A stretch of 46,862 bases of DNA, from NCBI GenBank assembly GCA_028343615.1, contig JAOLZA010000016.1, forward strand, positions 1 to 46,862. The letters run 5' to 3'. Both the position numbers and the translations under genes were made by a program. Source of the DNA: Verrucomicrobiota bacterium (GTDB lineage Bacteria > Verrucomicrobiota > Verrucomicrobiia > Limisphaerales > UBA1100). Within the stretch, counting starts at the first letter, position 1, and the number at the start of each line of letters is the position of its first letter. The notes beneath the pieces were generated by a model. The model saw only the letters and a program-made list of their open reading frames with translations. It searched no databases and was not told the DNA's origin. This document shows positions 17,510 through 26,029 of this stretch, piece by piece.

Positions 17510-19708
17510 TCATTTGGACTGACTGAATTTCTGTGCGAGGTAAGTTTCCAGAGCCACCATCGCGAGCACCACCAGTAAAATCCATAGCCAATACTCGGTG
17601 CCCACTCGGGCTTTTTGAACCTGCTCCTTCAGATCGGTATTGGCTTCCCAATTAATGAGCGTGGCGGCACTTGGCAGCTCGCTATCGTTCACTTTATGCA
17701 GGTCGGACTCGCGTTGATCCGGCTGCACGGCAAACAGAGTGGTCTTTTCTTCGCCGTCCAGTTGAAATTCATAAAGCCCCTTGCGATGGGTGTCTTTGAA
17801 TTGCAATACCGGACGATCACGCAGCACCTCTGCAGAAAGCCGGTTCGTTTGTGCCAAGCTGGGCACAACCACCCTCCCCTGTTGATTAGGCTGATCCACG
17901 GCCAGTGGATGCAGGAACGACTCACCCACACGAAGGTTCAACCCCGTGTCGCCCTGCGCCTGAACATTACCGAGAATGCGGTACAACACCGGCACCACCG
18001 AGGGCGCGAACACGGCAAAATCACTCCACGCGGTGTCGGCGGTGGAGCTGAACTGAAACACCCGGCCCTTACCCCAATCGCGCTCCATTATCGCGGGCGC
18101 ACCCAGCGCATCCTCCGCATCACGCGTGGCGGCATAGCGCAGCACAACTTTTACAGGGCCGGCTTCTTTCACAACGGTGTCAGACGGTTCCTTTTCCAGT
18201 TTTAAATAACGGAAGGTGCGCACGTCATCTAGTTGACCAAAATCCCGATTATTCCACGGCGCAGTGATTGGATGCTCGTAGCCGCTGGATTGAAACATTG
18301 TATAGATCTCATCCTGCGTGGCGTCCCCCACCGCTACGCCCCACGGCGAGGGCAACAGTCCGTGTTTCTGGAATAATTCTTTATTATAAAAATCAACGTC
18401 CACGCGGTCGCCTGGGTACACAAGCACCCCCCCGCCTTCACGCAGAAAAGTCTTCAGCGCAGAAATCTGGGTTGGGGTGAGTCGCTCGACATTCGCTAGC
18501 GCCACGGCGGCGTAGGATTTCAGCACTTTGCGCGCAAAGTCAGCCGTTGTGGTGGTGTCTACCTTCACATAATGATCGGGAACGGGCGCGAGCGCTAGCT
18601 TGAGGAAATAACTTTCATGTTCGCGCGGATCGCGCGCTTCGGTGTCGCCATCCACCAACAACACCCGCACCTCGCGCACAGCGTTCACCACCAGTAAATT
18701 TTGGTTGTCTGCCTCAAGGCTGTCAAAGCGTTCCGGTTGATCAAACGAAGCGCGCACGGAATGATAGCCCACTTTAGAAAAGCGCGCGTACAACGGTACC
18801 GTGCGCGTCGCTCCGGCTTTCACTTCGGGTATCATCACTTTATCGGCCGGACTTTTCCCCTCATCGAGATACAACCCCACGATCATATTTGTGGCCGCTT
18901 GCTCCGCATGGTTGGCCACCGTCACATCAAACCGCAGCGGATGGTTCACCGGCGTAAGACCGGAAGCGACGTCCAGCCCAGTAATGGCGTAATTTGCCGG
19001 CGGCTTCTTTTCACCCACACGCAGAATATACACACGAATGTCTTCACGGTTTTCATCGATGAGCTTACGGATCTCCCCTTGCTGCTGCCAGCCACTCGCT
19101 TGTCCATCAGTGATAATGTATATTTCCTTACGTAACGCAGCGCGCCCCTTAAGTATTTCCACCGCCCGATCCACTGCCGGATACAAATCGGTGGCATGGT
19201 GGCTCACCTTCGCGCGATCGATCACCTCGTGAGCCTGGCTCAGTGCCCGTGTCGGGCTGATAATGCTGTCTTTTTCCTGCACCAGATCTGAGGCCAACAG
19301 CACCGAGGCATACGAACCCGAAGGCATAGCATTGATGGCTTCCTTGGCTGCGGCGCGGGCTTTTTGGAAAGCGGATTTTTTGTCCAATCCGCGCAAATCC
19401 ATACTGTACGAATTATCCAGAACCACCACCGCTGTCACCTTGGCCTGCCCGAGCACGTCCGTGCCGGAAGTCTTCATCGCTGGTCGCGCCAACGCAAAGG
19501 CCAACAGCGCTAGCAACGCACAGCGCAACAAAAGTAACAGCAAATCCTCCAGCTGCATCCGGCGCTGGTTTTGCTCCACGCTGAGCTTGATAAATTTCAT
19601 CGCGGCCCACGTGACCTTTTTGAATTTCCGGCGGTTGAGTAGATGAATAATGATCGGCACCGCCACAGCAGCGGTTCCAAACAGCATTATGGAATTAAGG
19701 AAGGACAT
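17510..19708 (-). CDS. BatA-domain and VWA-domain inner-membrane protein
   Basis: 732 residues. The N-terminus is a textbook BatA (aerotolerance regulator N-terminal) domain: a membrane helix, IIIHLLNRRKFKKVTWAAMKF, then LRCALLALLAFALARP, a second helix. A VWA domain follows with MIDAS residues DNSYS at 98-102. Later segments form a glutamine-amidotransferase-like region, and a membrane helix closes the protein (YWLWILLVVLAMVALETYLA). Start ATG at 19708, 7 bp after the DUF58 stop. BatA proteins work with MoxR ATPases and DUF58 proteins in envelope or stress functions; the fused long C-terminal part is characteristic of PVC and Bacteroidetes versions. Confidence 0.88.
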   Translation of the reverse strand: MSFLNSIMLFGTAAVAVPIIIHLLNRRKFKKVTWAAMKFIKLSVEQNQRRMQLEDLLLLLLRCALLALLAFALARPAMKTSGTDVLGQAKVTAVVVLDNSYSMDLRGLDKKSAFQKARAAAKEAINAMPSGSYASVLLASDLVQEKDSIISPTRALSQAHEVIDRAKVSHHATDLYPAVDRAVEILKGRAALRKEIYIITDGQASGWQQQGEIRKLIDENREDIRVYILRVGEKKPPANYAITGLDVASGLTPVNHPLRFDVTVANHAEQAATNMIVGLYLDEGKSPADKVMIPEVKAGATRTVPLYARFSKVGYHSVRASFDQPERFDSLEADNQNLLVVNAVREVRVLLVDGDTEARDPREHESYFLKLALAPVPDHYVKVDTTTTADFARKVLKSYAAVALANVERLTPTQISALKTFLREGGGVLVYPGDRVDVDFYNKELFQKHGLLPSPWGVAVGDATQDEIYTMFQSSGYEHPITAPWNNRDFGQLDDVRTFRYLKLEKEPSDTVVKEAGPVKVVLRYAATRDAEDALGAPAIMERDWGKGRVFQFSSTADTAWSDFAVFAPSVVPVLYRILGNVQAQGDTGLNLRVGESFLHPLAVDQPNQQGRVVVPSLAQTNRLSAEVLRDRPVLQFKDTHRKGLYEFQLDGEEKTTLFAVQPDQRESDLHKVNDSELPSAATLINWEANTDLKEQVQKARVGTEYWLWILLVVLAMVALETYLAQKFSQSK

Positions 19709-19715
19709 CGGCGCG

Positions 19716-20630
19716 TTAGTGCTGCTTACCCTTCGCGGTACGTAGCCGGAAGCTGAGGTAATCGCTCAGCACGCTTGCCAGGGGTTTACTGGTGTCCACG
19801 CGGACGTAGTGTACGCCATTCTTTTCGCAGCCTTCGCGGATTCGGCGCTGGAAGGATTCAATCTCGCGCTGGTACGTGCGACGAATCTCTGCAGGCCGTG
19901 TGAGGATTTTTGGGATATTTTCAAGCCCATCAAATTCCACTAATCCATTAAATGGAAACTCCAGCTCGAAGGGATCCAGCGTGTGAAATACGATCACCTC
20001 GTGGCCACCAAAACGAAGATGCTGGATACCTTCCATCACGGCTTCCTCTTCGTCAAAAAAATCGCTGATTAAGACAAAGATTCCTTTACGCCGCGTTTGC
20101 AGTGCCATGTCGTGGAGGTTACCTGCGATGTCCGTGGCTTGGTCGCCCTCGAACGCCGCAAGACGCGCCATCAACGTGTGCAGCGTAGCGCGGTTGTTGC
20201 TCCGGGGGGCATAGTCTTTCATCTCCTCATCAAAAACTCCAAGTGCTACCGCATCGCGTTGGTGCAGAATGAGATAAGAAAGCACCGCCGCGATCATTTT
20301 GCCGTATTGAATCTTGGTGTGCTGACCCGAGCCGTAGGTCATGCTCTCACTACCATCGAGCAGGATGTTGGCCACATAATTGGTTTCCTGTTCGTACTGT
20401 TTAATGAAGAGGCGATCAGTACGCCCGTTGACCTTCCAATCGATATGGCGAACATCGTCGCCCGGCGAATATTCCCGGTGCTGCGCAAACTCAATCGCGA
20501 AACCGCGATAAGGCGATTTGTGCTCGCCCGCCATATAGCCCTCCACCACATAACGTGCGTGCAAGCCAAGCGCATCCGCCCGGGCAATGGCCTCGGGATC
20601 CAGCAAATCCGCAGCTTGTTCCACATCCAT
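19716..20630 (-). CDS. DUF58 protein (MoxR partner, VWA-like fold)
   Basis: 304 residues from the ATG at 20630; a TTG five codons upstream (20645) is possible but less likely. The DUF58 signature is intact: HREYSPGDDVRHIDW and KVNGRTDRLFIKQYEQETN at residues about 51-84. A MIDAS-like DGSES motif follows at 92-96, and the C-terminal half completes a VWA-like fold. The protein is soluble, without a membrane helix. It sits 20 bp after the MoxR stop. DUF58 proteins pair with MoxR AAA+ ATPases and are thought to act as adaptors in metal-dependent maturation of client proteins. Confidence 0.92.
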   Translation of the reverse strand: MDVEQAADLLDPEAIARADALGLHARYVVEGYMAGEHKSPYRGFAIEFAQHREYSPGDDVRHIDWKVNGRTDRLFIKQYEQETNYVANILLDGSESMTYGSGQHTKIQYGKMIAAVLSYLILHQRDAVALGVFDEEMKDYAPRSNNRATLHTLMARLAAFEGDQATDIAGNLHDMALQTRRKGIFVLISDFFDEEEAVMEGIQHLRFGGHEVIVFHTLDPFELEFPFNGLVEFDGLENIPKILTRPAEIRRTYQREIESFQRRIREGCEKNGVHYVRVDTSKPLASVLSDYLSFRLRTAKGKQH

Positions 20631-20650
20631 AGTGTAACCCGGCAACGCGT

Positions 20651-21691
20651 TTAGCTGAGTTTCTCGTCCAGCGGCACTTCTTCAAGAATGCGCTCAATGA
20701 TGTCATCGGGCGTGAGCCCTTCGCTGGTGGCGGAGAAGTTGGGAATGATGCGATGCCTTAAAACCGGCCCCGCCATCGCGGCCACGTCGTGACAGCTCAC
20801 ATAAACCTGCCCATTCAAAACCGCATGCGCCTTGGCAGCCATAATGAGGTTTAGCCCACCACGCGGACCGGCACCCCAGCTAAGCCATTTTTTGCACAAT
20901 GGCAGAGCCTCGTCCGTAGTCACGCGCGTGACGCGCACCAGCTTGCGGGCGTATTCAAACACGTGATCCGCCACCGGAATACGACGCACCACATCCTGCA
21001 ATTCGATGATTTGTTCCGCGCTCAAAACCGGCTTTGGCTTTTCGGGCACAGTGCCGGTTACCATTTTCATGATGTTCATTTCCTCATCAGGATTGGGATA
21101 ATCCACTTTGATCATAAAAATAAAGCGGTCCAACTGTGCCTCAGGTAACGGATAAGTGCCTTCCTGCTCGATGGGATTTTGTGTGGCCAAAACGAAAAAC
21201 GGATTTGGCAAATTATGATCCGTGCCGCCGGCGGAAATTTTCCGCTCCTGCATTGCCTCCAACATCGCCGCTTGCGTTTTGGGCGGCGTCCGGTTGATTT
21301 CATCGGCCAACACAATATTCGCGAAGATGGGGCCTTTCAGAAATTTGAACTGTCGCTCGTTAGTCGCCTTGTCCTGATGAATCACCTCCGTGCCGGTGAT
21401 ATCGCTCGGCATCAAGTCAGGCGTGAACTGAATACGCTTAAACTCAAGATCCAGCGTTTCCGCCAGTGACGACACCAGCAGCGTCTTCGCCAAACCCGGC
21501 ACACCCACCAACAAAGAATGGCTGCGGGTGAAGATGCTGATCAGCACCTGGTCAACCACGTTGTCTTGGCCGATGATGACCTTAGAGAGTTCCGCGCGAA
21601 TCTTGGTTCGCGCCCCGGTGAGTTGCTCTACGGCTTGAAGGTCTTGCCCCTCCAGTTGCGTTTGCTTTTCAGAATCAGTTGTGGTCGTCAT
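20651..21691 (-). CDS. MoxR-family AAA+ ATPase
   Basis: 346 residues from ATG 21691; the open frame extends 17 codons upstream without family support. Walker A is GVPGLAKT (63-70), Walker B IVLADE (126-131), followed by NRTPPKTQAAMLEAMQE and the FVLATQNPIEQEGTYPLPEA block typical of MoxR proteins, then the C-terminal lid (GASPR variant seen as WGAGPRGGLNLI). It is a cytoplasmic ATPase that remodels or activates client proteins, and is first in the long minus-strand string at 21.7-4.6 kb. The region upstream (21692-21911) is the divergent promoter shared with the plus-strand secreted-protein gene. I could not pick a convincing minus-strand -10/-35 pair by eye. Confidence 0.94.
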   Translation of the reverse strand: MTTTTDSEKQTQLEGQDLQAVEQLTGARTKIRAELSKVIIGQDNVVDQVLISIFTRSHSLLVGVPGLAKTLLVSSLAETLDLEFKRIQFTPDLMPSDITGTEVIHQDKATNERQFKFLKGPIFANIVLADEINRTPPKTQAAMLEAMQERKISAGGTDHNLPNPFFVLATQNPIEQEGTYPLPEAQLDRFIFMIKVDYPNPDEEMNIMKMVTGTVPEKPKPVLSAEQIIELQDVVRRIPVADHVFEYARKLVRVTRVTTDEALPLCKKWLSWGAGPRGGLNLIMAAKAHAVLNGQVYVSCHDVAAMAGPVLRHRIIPNFSATSEGLTPDDIIERILEEVPLDEKLS

Positions 21692-21911
21692 AAATATATT
21701 CACTATGATTACAGCGCTTTGCTTCAGTACGTTACACGCCACTAATCGTTTTGCTGGCAGGACGGTACGAAGCCAGCTACGTAAAGCAAACCAAAAACGT
21801 CCCCAATGACCGCAATTCGAATAACTCGCAGGCCTATTTATTCAAGCAACATCTGCTACGATCAAAGCTCCAAATTTGCCGCCGGTTCGTATTTTGTGTA
21901 ATGTCACCGCA

Positions 21912-23060
21912 ATGAAACGCATCTTTATCACACTCACCGCCTTCGCCGTCACGGCATCGGCACAGGTAAGACTACAAATCATGCAGACGGAGAATTCCAT
22001 CTCCAGCACCCAAACCAATATTAAGATGGATCAGATCCTCCAGATGGGCGGACAGGAAATTATTACCCGTAACTCACAAACCTTCACTACCGAACACGCC
22101 ACCGCCAAAGACCGCGCCCCAGACGGCACCTTGGACGCCAACGCCACCATCAAGAAATGGGTTTCCGAATGGATCTTTCCCGGTGTTATCACCATGAAAT
22201 TTGACTCCGCAGCGCCGGTGACTAACCTGAAAAGTAGGGTCACCATCGATGATAAACCTATAGAACTGAAACAGCTCCAACCTATCATCGATCTACTGTA
22301 CGTAATCAAAGCGCACCCCGTGAAATACGTTTACTATAAAAGTGGTGCCATCAAAGAAGTAAAACTACCCAGCCTTTACTATCAAGAAGTTAGCCCGAAG
22401 ACAAAGGAACCCGTGAAACACGAATGGCCAGAAGCTTGCATAAAGAAAAAAGACACCACCGCCGGAACCATCAAGGCTCGCAAGAAACAACTCAAGGACG
22501 CTCTATTTAGCCTGAATCAACTTGGTTTAAAAAATACAAAGGAACTCAACCTCGAGGACGCCTTAACCCGACTGGACCGACTTTGTATAAAAATTAAACA
22601 GGAATTCAACCCCGAAGAAACCGCCAATGTGCACAAGCAGCAACATTCCCGTATTCCCAACAAGGCGATCTCCAAAGGTGACACGTGGGTACGCAACGAA
22701 ACAATGAAACTTGATGGCAACCAAGTGATGAATTTTCAGATTAAGTATAAATACGAAGGCACCATTACAAAGACAAAGAACACCCCCGAACTACACCGTA
22801 TCACCGGCCAAGTCACCGATGTGGCCTACGAAGCAAAAGTTAAAGACACAGCTCCACTCAAAGTGAAAAACAGCCAGCTCAAAGTTGCCAAAACGAAAAT
22901 TGAACTTCTCTTTGATAACAAACGAGGAAAGTTTGTACAAAGCAACAGCCTTATCCAAATCATAGGATACATGACATTCGAAGCCAATGGCCAAGAACTC
23001 CCGGGCGACCTCTACCTCAGCATTGAGCGAAACACTAGTCAGTTGCCTAATAAAAAATAA
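21912..23060 (+). CDS. Secreted Lys-rich protein of unknown function
   Basis: 382 residues from the ATG at 21912, chosen because it gives a good signal peptide (MKRIFITLTAFAVTASA, cleavage before Q); the frame stays open 12 codons upstream. The mature part alternates polar beta-strand-like segments with a helical middle (about residues 180-250) containing many Lys and Glu. No domain was recognised with confidence. The two-part layout, with an early block around a repeated substrate-like strand and a late EGTITKTKN...LSIERN block, recalls other secreted beta-rich PVC proteins of no known role. It is divergent from moxR and converges on the AGE-type epimerase gene with only 3 bp between stops. 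A TTGCCG-17 bp-TAATGT pair at 21876-21904 could be its promoter but would leave almost no leader. Confidence 0.75.
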   Translation: MKRIFITLTAFAVTASAQVRLQIMQTENSISSTQTNIKMDQILQMGGQEIITRNSQTFTTEHATAKDRAPDGTLDANATIKKWVSEWIFPGVITMKFDSAAPVTNLKSRVTIDDKPIELKQLQPIIDLLYVIKAHPVKYVYYKSGAIKEVKLPSLYYQEVSPKTKEPVKHEWPEACIKKKDTTAGTIKARKKQLKDALFSLNQLGLKNTKELNLEDALTRLDRLCIKIKQEFNPEETANVHKQQHSRIPNKAISKGDTWVRNETMKLDGNQVMNFQIKYKYEGTITKTKNTPELHRITGQVTDVAYEAKVKDTAPLKVKNSQLKVAKTKIELLFDNKRGKFVQSNSLIQIIGYMTFEANGQELPGDLYLSIERNTSQLPNKK

Positions 23061-23063
23061 CGC

Positions 23064-24224
23064 CTACTCCGCCAACCATTGCCACGCCAGCAACTGCATC
23101 CGCGGCAGATGGAACGGACCTTTCCATAAACTCCCTTTGAGTGGCACCGAAACGCGACCATCGCGGTGGAGGTAGCCAAACCACTCGCCGTGCTTAGTGT
23201 CTGGGAAATGCGAATACGCCCAGTCGTGCACTTGGCGGTGCATCGCTTCGTAGCGCAAATCACCCGTGAGCAAATGCGCCAGTAACGTGGCAAGAATGGC
23301 CTCGTTATGCGGCCACCAAAATTTCATATCGTGCCAATACTCCTGCACCGGCTTACCGTGCACATCGCGGAAATAAAAAATGCCGCCGTGGTCCAAATCC
23401 CAACCGCGCGTCCACATCCAGTCTAGCATGTTGCAACCCAATTTGATTAACGCCGCGTCGTTGCCTCGCTGCCGCGCTTCGTTCAAAATAAACCACGCAC
23501 CCTCAATCGCGTGCCCCGGATTTAACAGTCGCCCGTCAAAATGATCCAGCAACTCACCCTTAACCCCCACCGTTTCCATCACGCACTCCAGCTCCGGCTT
23601 CACAAAATCCTGTTGGATTTCCGCGATGCACGCGTCGATGCCCCCGTTAAATGAATCGTCACCCAAACATGTCCTCATCTCTTGCGCCGTCACCAGCGAA
23701 ATCATCGGCGCCCCCATACCTTTACTCGGCCGCGTGTCCGTGTATTTTACATCCCTCGAATCCGCAAACCCCATTTTCGCCAAATTATAAAGCCCACGCG
23801 CCTTGTCCGCCATCGCCGAATCACCCGTGGCCTTCGCGCACGCCGCATACGCAATCGCGCCAAATGCTTCCGTAAAAAAATACCTCCGTTTGCGAATCGG
23901 CGCGCCCTCGCGCGTCACGTGAAACCACATCCGCCCATCGTCATCAAAACCGTGCTTTTCGATGAACTCAATCCCGTGCCGCGCCGCCGTCAACCATTCC
24001 TCGCGTGGCTCCACTGTATTATAGAGCGTGGCGAGCAACCACGTGAACCTGCACTGCTGCCACATTCCCTTGTCCGTATCAAGCACGCCGCCATCGCGGT
24101 CGCGGGCAATCATAAACCCACCGTGCTCTTCATCAACGCAACGAGGCAGCCAAAAGGGTAGAGTGCCCTCCAGTAACCCGTCGCGATAAACCGCAATCAA
24201 TTCCTCTCGTCGTTCTGCGTTCAT
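23064..24224 (-). CDS. AGE-family N-acylglucosamine 2-epimerase
   Basis: 386 residues, the usual length for the (alpha/alpha)6-barrel AGE/renin-binding-protein family. Catalytic histidines are in place: NPGHAIEG (H238) and WWPHNEA (H306), with a third His in GPFHLPR (H372) and an Arg in QCRFTW (R59). These enzymes interconvert N-acetylmannosamine and N-acetylglucosamine without ATP consumption; relatives also act on cellobiose or mannose. The start ATG (24224) overlaps the stop of the aldolase gene as ATGA. With an N-acetylneuraminate-lyase-like enzyme next door, a ManNAc to GlcNAc step is the best reading, as in the Bacteroides sialic-acid route, which uses an AGE epimerase in place of NanE/NanK. 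Confidence 0.88.
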   Translation of the reverse strand: MNAERREELIAVYRDGLLEGTLPFWLPRCVDEEHGGFMIARDRDGGVLDTDKGMWQQCRFTWLLATLYNTVEPREEWLTAARHGIEFIEKHGFDDDGRMWFHVTREGAPIRKRRYFFTEAFGAIAYAACAKATGDSAMADKARGLYNLAKMGFADSRDVKYTDTRPSKGMGAPMISLVTAQEMRTCLGDDSFNGGIDACIAEIQQDFVKPELECVMETVGVKGELLDHFDGRLLNPGHAIEGAWFILNEARQRGNDAALIKLGCNMLDWMWTRGWDLDHGGIFYFRDVHGKPVQEYWHDMKFWWPHNEAILATLLAHLLTGDLRYEAMHRQVHDWAYSHFPDTKHGEWFGYLHRDGRVSVPLKGSLWKGPFHLPRMQLLAWQWLAE

Positions 24225-25144
24225 TCGTTATGCGTTGCGTGTTCATCAATCCATTCAAAAAACCCAATCGCCTCCAGTTCGCCGCGCAGCGTTTCTAACT
24301 GCTTAGCCGATTGATGCGGCAACGGCGGCCGCGCCGGTCCGCAATCCACCCCCACCCAATGCATGACCGCCTTAGCCGACTGCATGTAGCCGTGCGTCGC
24401 GATGGTTTCAACCATTTCCAACGAACGCTTCTGCCAACGCTGCGCCTTCTCCAAATCGCCCGACGCGTACGCCGCCATAACCCGATGATAAATCGGCGCG
24501 GAAAAATTATAAGTGCTTCCGACCGCACCTCGACAGCCCAATTCCCAACCCTCCAGCAATTCCTCATCACACCCGAAAAGCATATCAGGTGCGTCATCCA
24601 TTTCCAAAATACGCCGCAACTGTGCGCGGTCCATGTTTGTATATTTCACCCCCACAAAGCCCGGTATCTTTTCCGCCACGCATCGCACAAGCTCCGCCGT
24701 ATCAATCGTCACCCCCGTCATCACCGGAATATCATAGAAATAAAACGGCATCCCCCGAACCGGCTCCGTGATGCGCGCGAACCAATCCACCATCGCCGCC
24801 GCATCTTTTGGCTTAAAAAAATTAGGTGCCATCGCGCTAATTGCATCCGCACCCGCCCGTTGCGCTGCCACCGCTAAAGACCGCGCGTCCGGCAAATTAT
24901 TGTGGCCAATGTGCGCAATGAATTTCACTCCGTACGCGCGCGCTGCCTCGCCCCACGCCACGAACAACTCCACCCGCTCATCAGTCGTCAGTGAATGGCA
25001 CTCGCCAGTTGTCCCCGCAACGAACGCGCCCGACACGCCATTCGCCGCCAAGTGTGCCGCTTGCTCCGGCACACAATCGAGATTGAGTGAAAAGTCACCG
25101 TGAAACGGCGTGTGAGGTGCAGCGATAAGTCCGGTTAACTTCAT
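24221..25144 (-). CDS. nanA: N-acetylneuraminate lyase (NanA-type, DHDPS superfamily)
   Basis: 307 residues from ATG 25144; the open frame runs 57 codons further but that part is antisense to the glycosylase gene and has no family match. It is a (beta/alpha)8 class I aldolase. Key residues are visible: GTTGE at 45-49, Tyr137 in YFYDIP and the Schiff-base Lys167 in GVKYTN. The motif GCDE at 191-194 matches the GxDE motif that binds the sialic-acid carboxylate-side chain in true N-acetylneuraminate lyases and is not found in dihydrodipicolinate synthases, which supports NanA over DapA. It would split Neu5Ac into pyruvate and ManNAc. It is coupled to the AGE epimerase by ATGA overlap. The exact sugar specificity remains inferred. 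Confidence 0.85.
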   Translation of the reverse strand: MKLTGLIAAPHTPFHGDFSLNLDCVPEQAAHLAANGVSGAFVAGTTGECHSLTTDERVELFVAWGEAARAYGVKFIAHIGHNNLPDARSLAVAAQRAGADAISAMAPNFFKPKDAAAMVDWFARITEPVRGMPFYFYDIPVMTGVTIDTAELVRCVAEKIPGFVGVKYTNMDRAQLRRILEMDDAPDMLFGCDEELLEGWELGCRGAVGSTYNFSAPIYHRVMAAYASGDLEKAQRWQKRSLEMVETIATHGYMQSAKAVMHWVGVDCGPARPPLPHQSAKQLETLRGELEAIGFFEWIDEHATHNE

Positions 25145-25194
25145 AGAGTTTACGTTTGTGATAAAAGTCGATTTAATCAGTGCGTCCTTTTCTA

Positions 25195-25209
25195 CCGGCA
25201 TCTTGCCGG
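25195..25209. promoter_or_regulatory. Inverted repeat between nanA-like and SMUG1-like genes
   Basis: A perfect 6-3-6 palindrome, CCGGCA-TCT-TGCCGG, lies in the divergent 94-bp gap between the aldolase start (25144) and the glycosylase start (25239). Its place 51 bp upstream of the aldolase ATG fits an operator. No regulator can be assigned. Confidence 0.35.
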
Positions 25210-25238
25210 CAGAAAACTGTACCCAGACTGCCGCAAAA

Positions 25239-25970
25239 ATGTCGACAGCACAAATGACCACCAAAAAAATAATCGCCGCCGCCCGCGACTTGAGCGCGGC
25301 CTGTAACACACTCAACTTCGCCGATCCTGTGGCCTACGTGTACAACCCCCTCGACTACGCATGGCCCGCGCATGAGCAATACCTTCACCTCGCCGGCGCC
25401 ACGCCTAAGCGCGTCGTGTTTCTCGGCATGAACCCCGGCCCCTTCGGCATGGCGCAAACCGGCGTGCCTTTCGGCGAAGTCGCCGCCACCCGCGATTGGC
25501 TCGGCATTAATGCCCCCATCGGCAAACCCGCCCGCGAACACCCCAAGCGCCCCATCGACGGCCTTGCCTGCACCCGCAGCGAAGTCAGCGGACGCCGTCT
25601 TTGGGGCCTCTTCAGCGAACGCTTCGTCACGCCGGAAAAATTTTTTATCGATCATTTTATCATTAACCATTGCCCGCTCGCTTTTATGGAAGATACCGGC
25701 CGTAACCGCACCCCTGACAAACTCCCCTCCGCCGAGTCCGGCCCACTGATGGATGCGTGTGATTCGCACCTGCGCCGCGTCGTGCAAATCCTTGAACCCG
25801 AATGGCTCATCGCCGTCGGCGGCTTCGCTGAAAAACGCGCCACCGAGGCCCTCTCCAAAATGGACGTCCGCATCGGAAAAATTCTCCACCCCAGCCCAGC
25901 TAGCCCCGCCGCCAACCGAGGTTGGGGCGAACAAGCCACAGCCCAAATGTCTGCGCAAGGCGCTTGGTAA
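25239..25970 (+). CDS. SMUG1-type (family 3) uracil-DNA glycosylase
   Basis: 243 residues from ATG 25239 (an alternative ATG is at 25254; the frame opens at 25158 but overlaps the aldolase promoter). Motif I is GMNPGPFGMAQTGVPFG (63-79), virtually the sequence of vertebrate SMUG1, with the catalytic Asn in GMN. Motif II is HPSPASPAANRGW (217-229), matching the HPSPxxPxxNxGW of SMUG1. The enzyme excises uracil and some oxidised pyrimidines from DNA during base-excision repair. Bacterial SMUG1 proteins are known but scattered (for example in Geobacter and Opitutus). Its plus-strand placement inside a minus-strand sugar locus suggests an inserted or unrelated transcription unit. Confidence 0.92.
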   Translation: MSTAQMTTKKIIAAARDLSAACNTLNFADPVAYVYNPLDYAWPAHEQYLHLAGATPKRVVFLGMNPGPFGMAQTGVPFGEVAATRDWLGINAPIGKPAREHPKRPIDGLACTRSEVSGRRLWGLFSERFVTPEKFFIDHFIINHCPLAFMEDTGRNRTPDKLPSAESGPLMDACDSHLRRVVQILEPEWLIAVGGFAEKRATEALSKMDVRIGKILHPSPASPAANRGWGEQATAQMSAQGAW

Positions 25971-26029
25971 ATCGATTATAAGCGCAGATTAACGTTTTTT
26001 ATGAGTTTCACCAGTGGTTAACATTGGCT

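Noticed and set aside
17615..18205. 196-codon plus-strand ORF
   Set aside because: Antisense to the BatA/VWA gene, no domain, no signal and wrong codon pattern.
24221..25144. Dihydrodipicolinate synthase (DapA)
   Set aside because: The GxDE motif and neighbouring AGE epimerase fit N-acetylneuraminate lyase better.
25145..25315. 57-codon N-terminal extension of the aldolase
   Set aside because: It lies outside the conserved (beta/alpha)8 fold and overlaps the divergent glycosylase region; ATG 25144 gives the normal family length.
25173..25958. 261-codon minus-strand ORF opposite the glycosylase
   Set aside because: High-GC shadow; the plus frame has both SMUG1 motifs.
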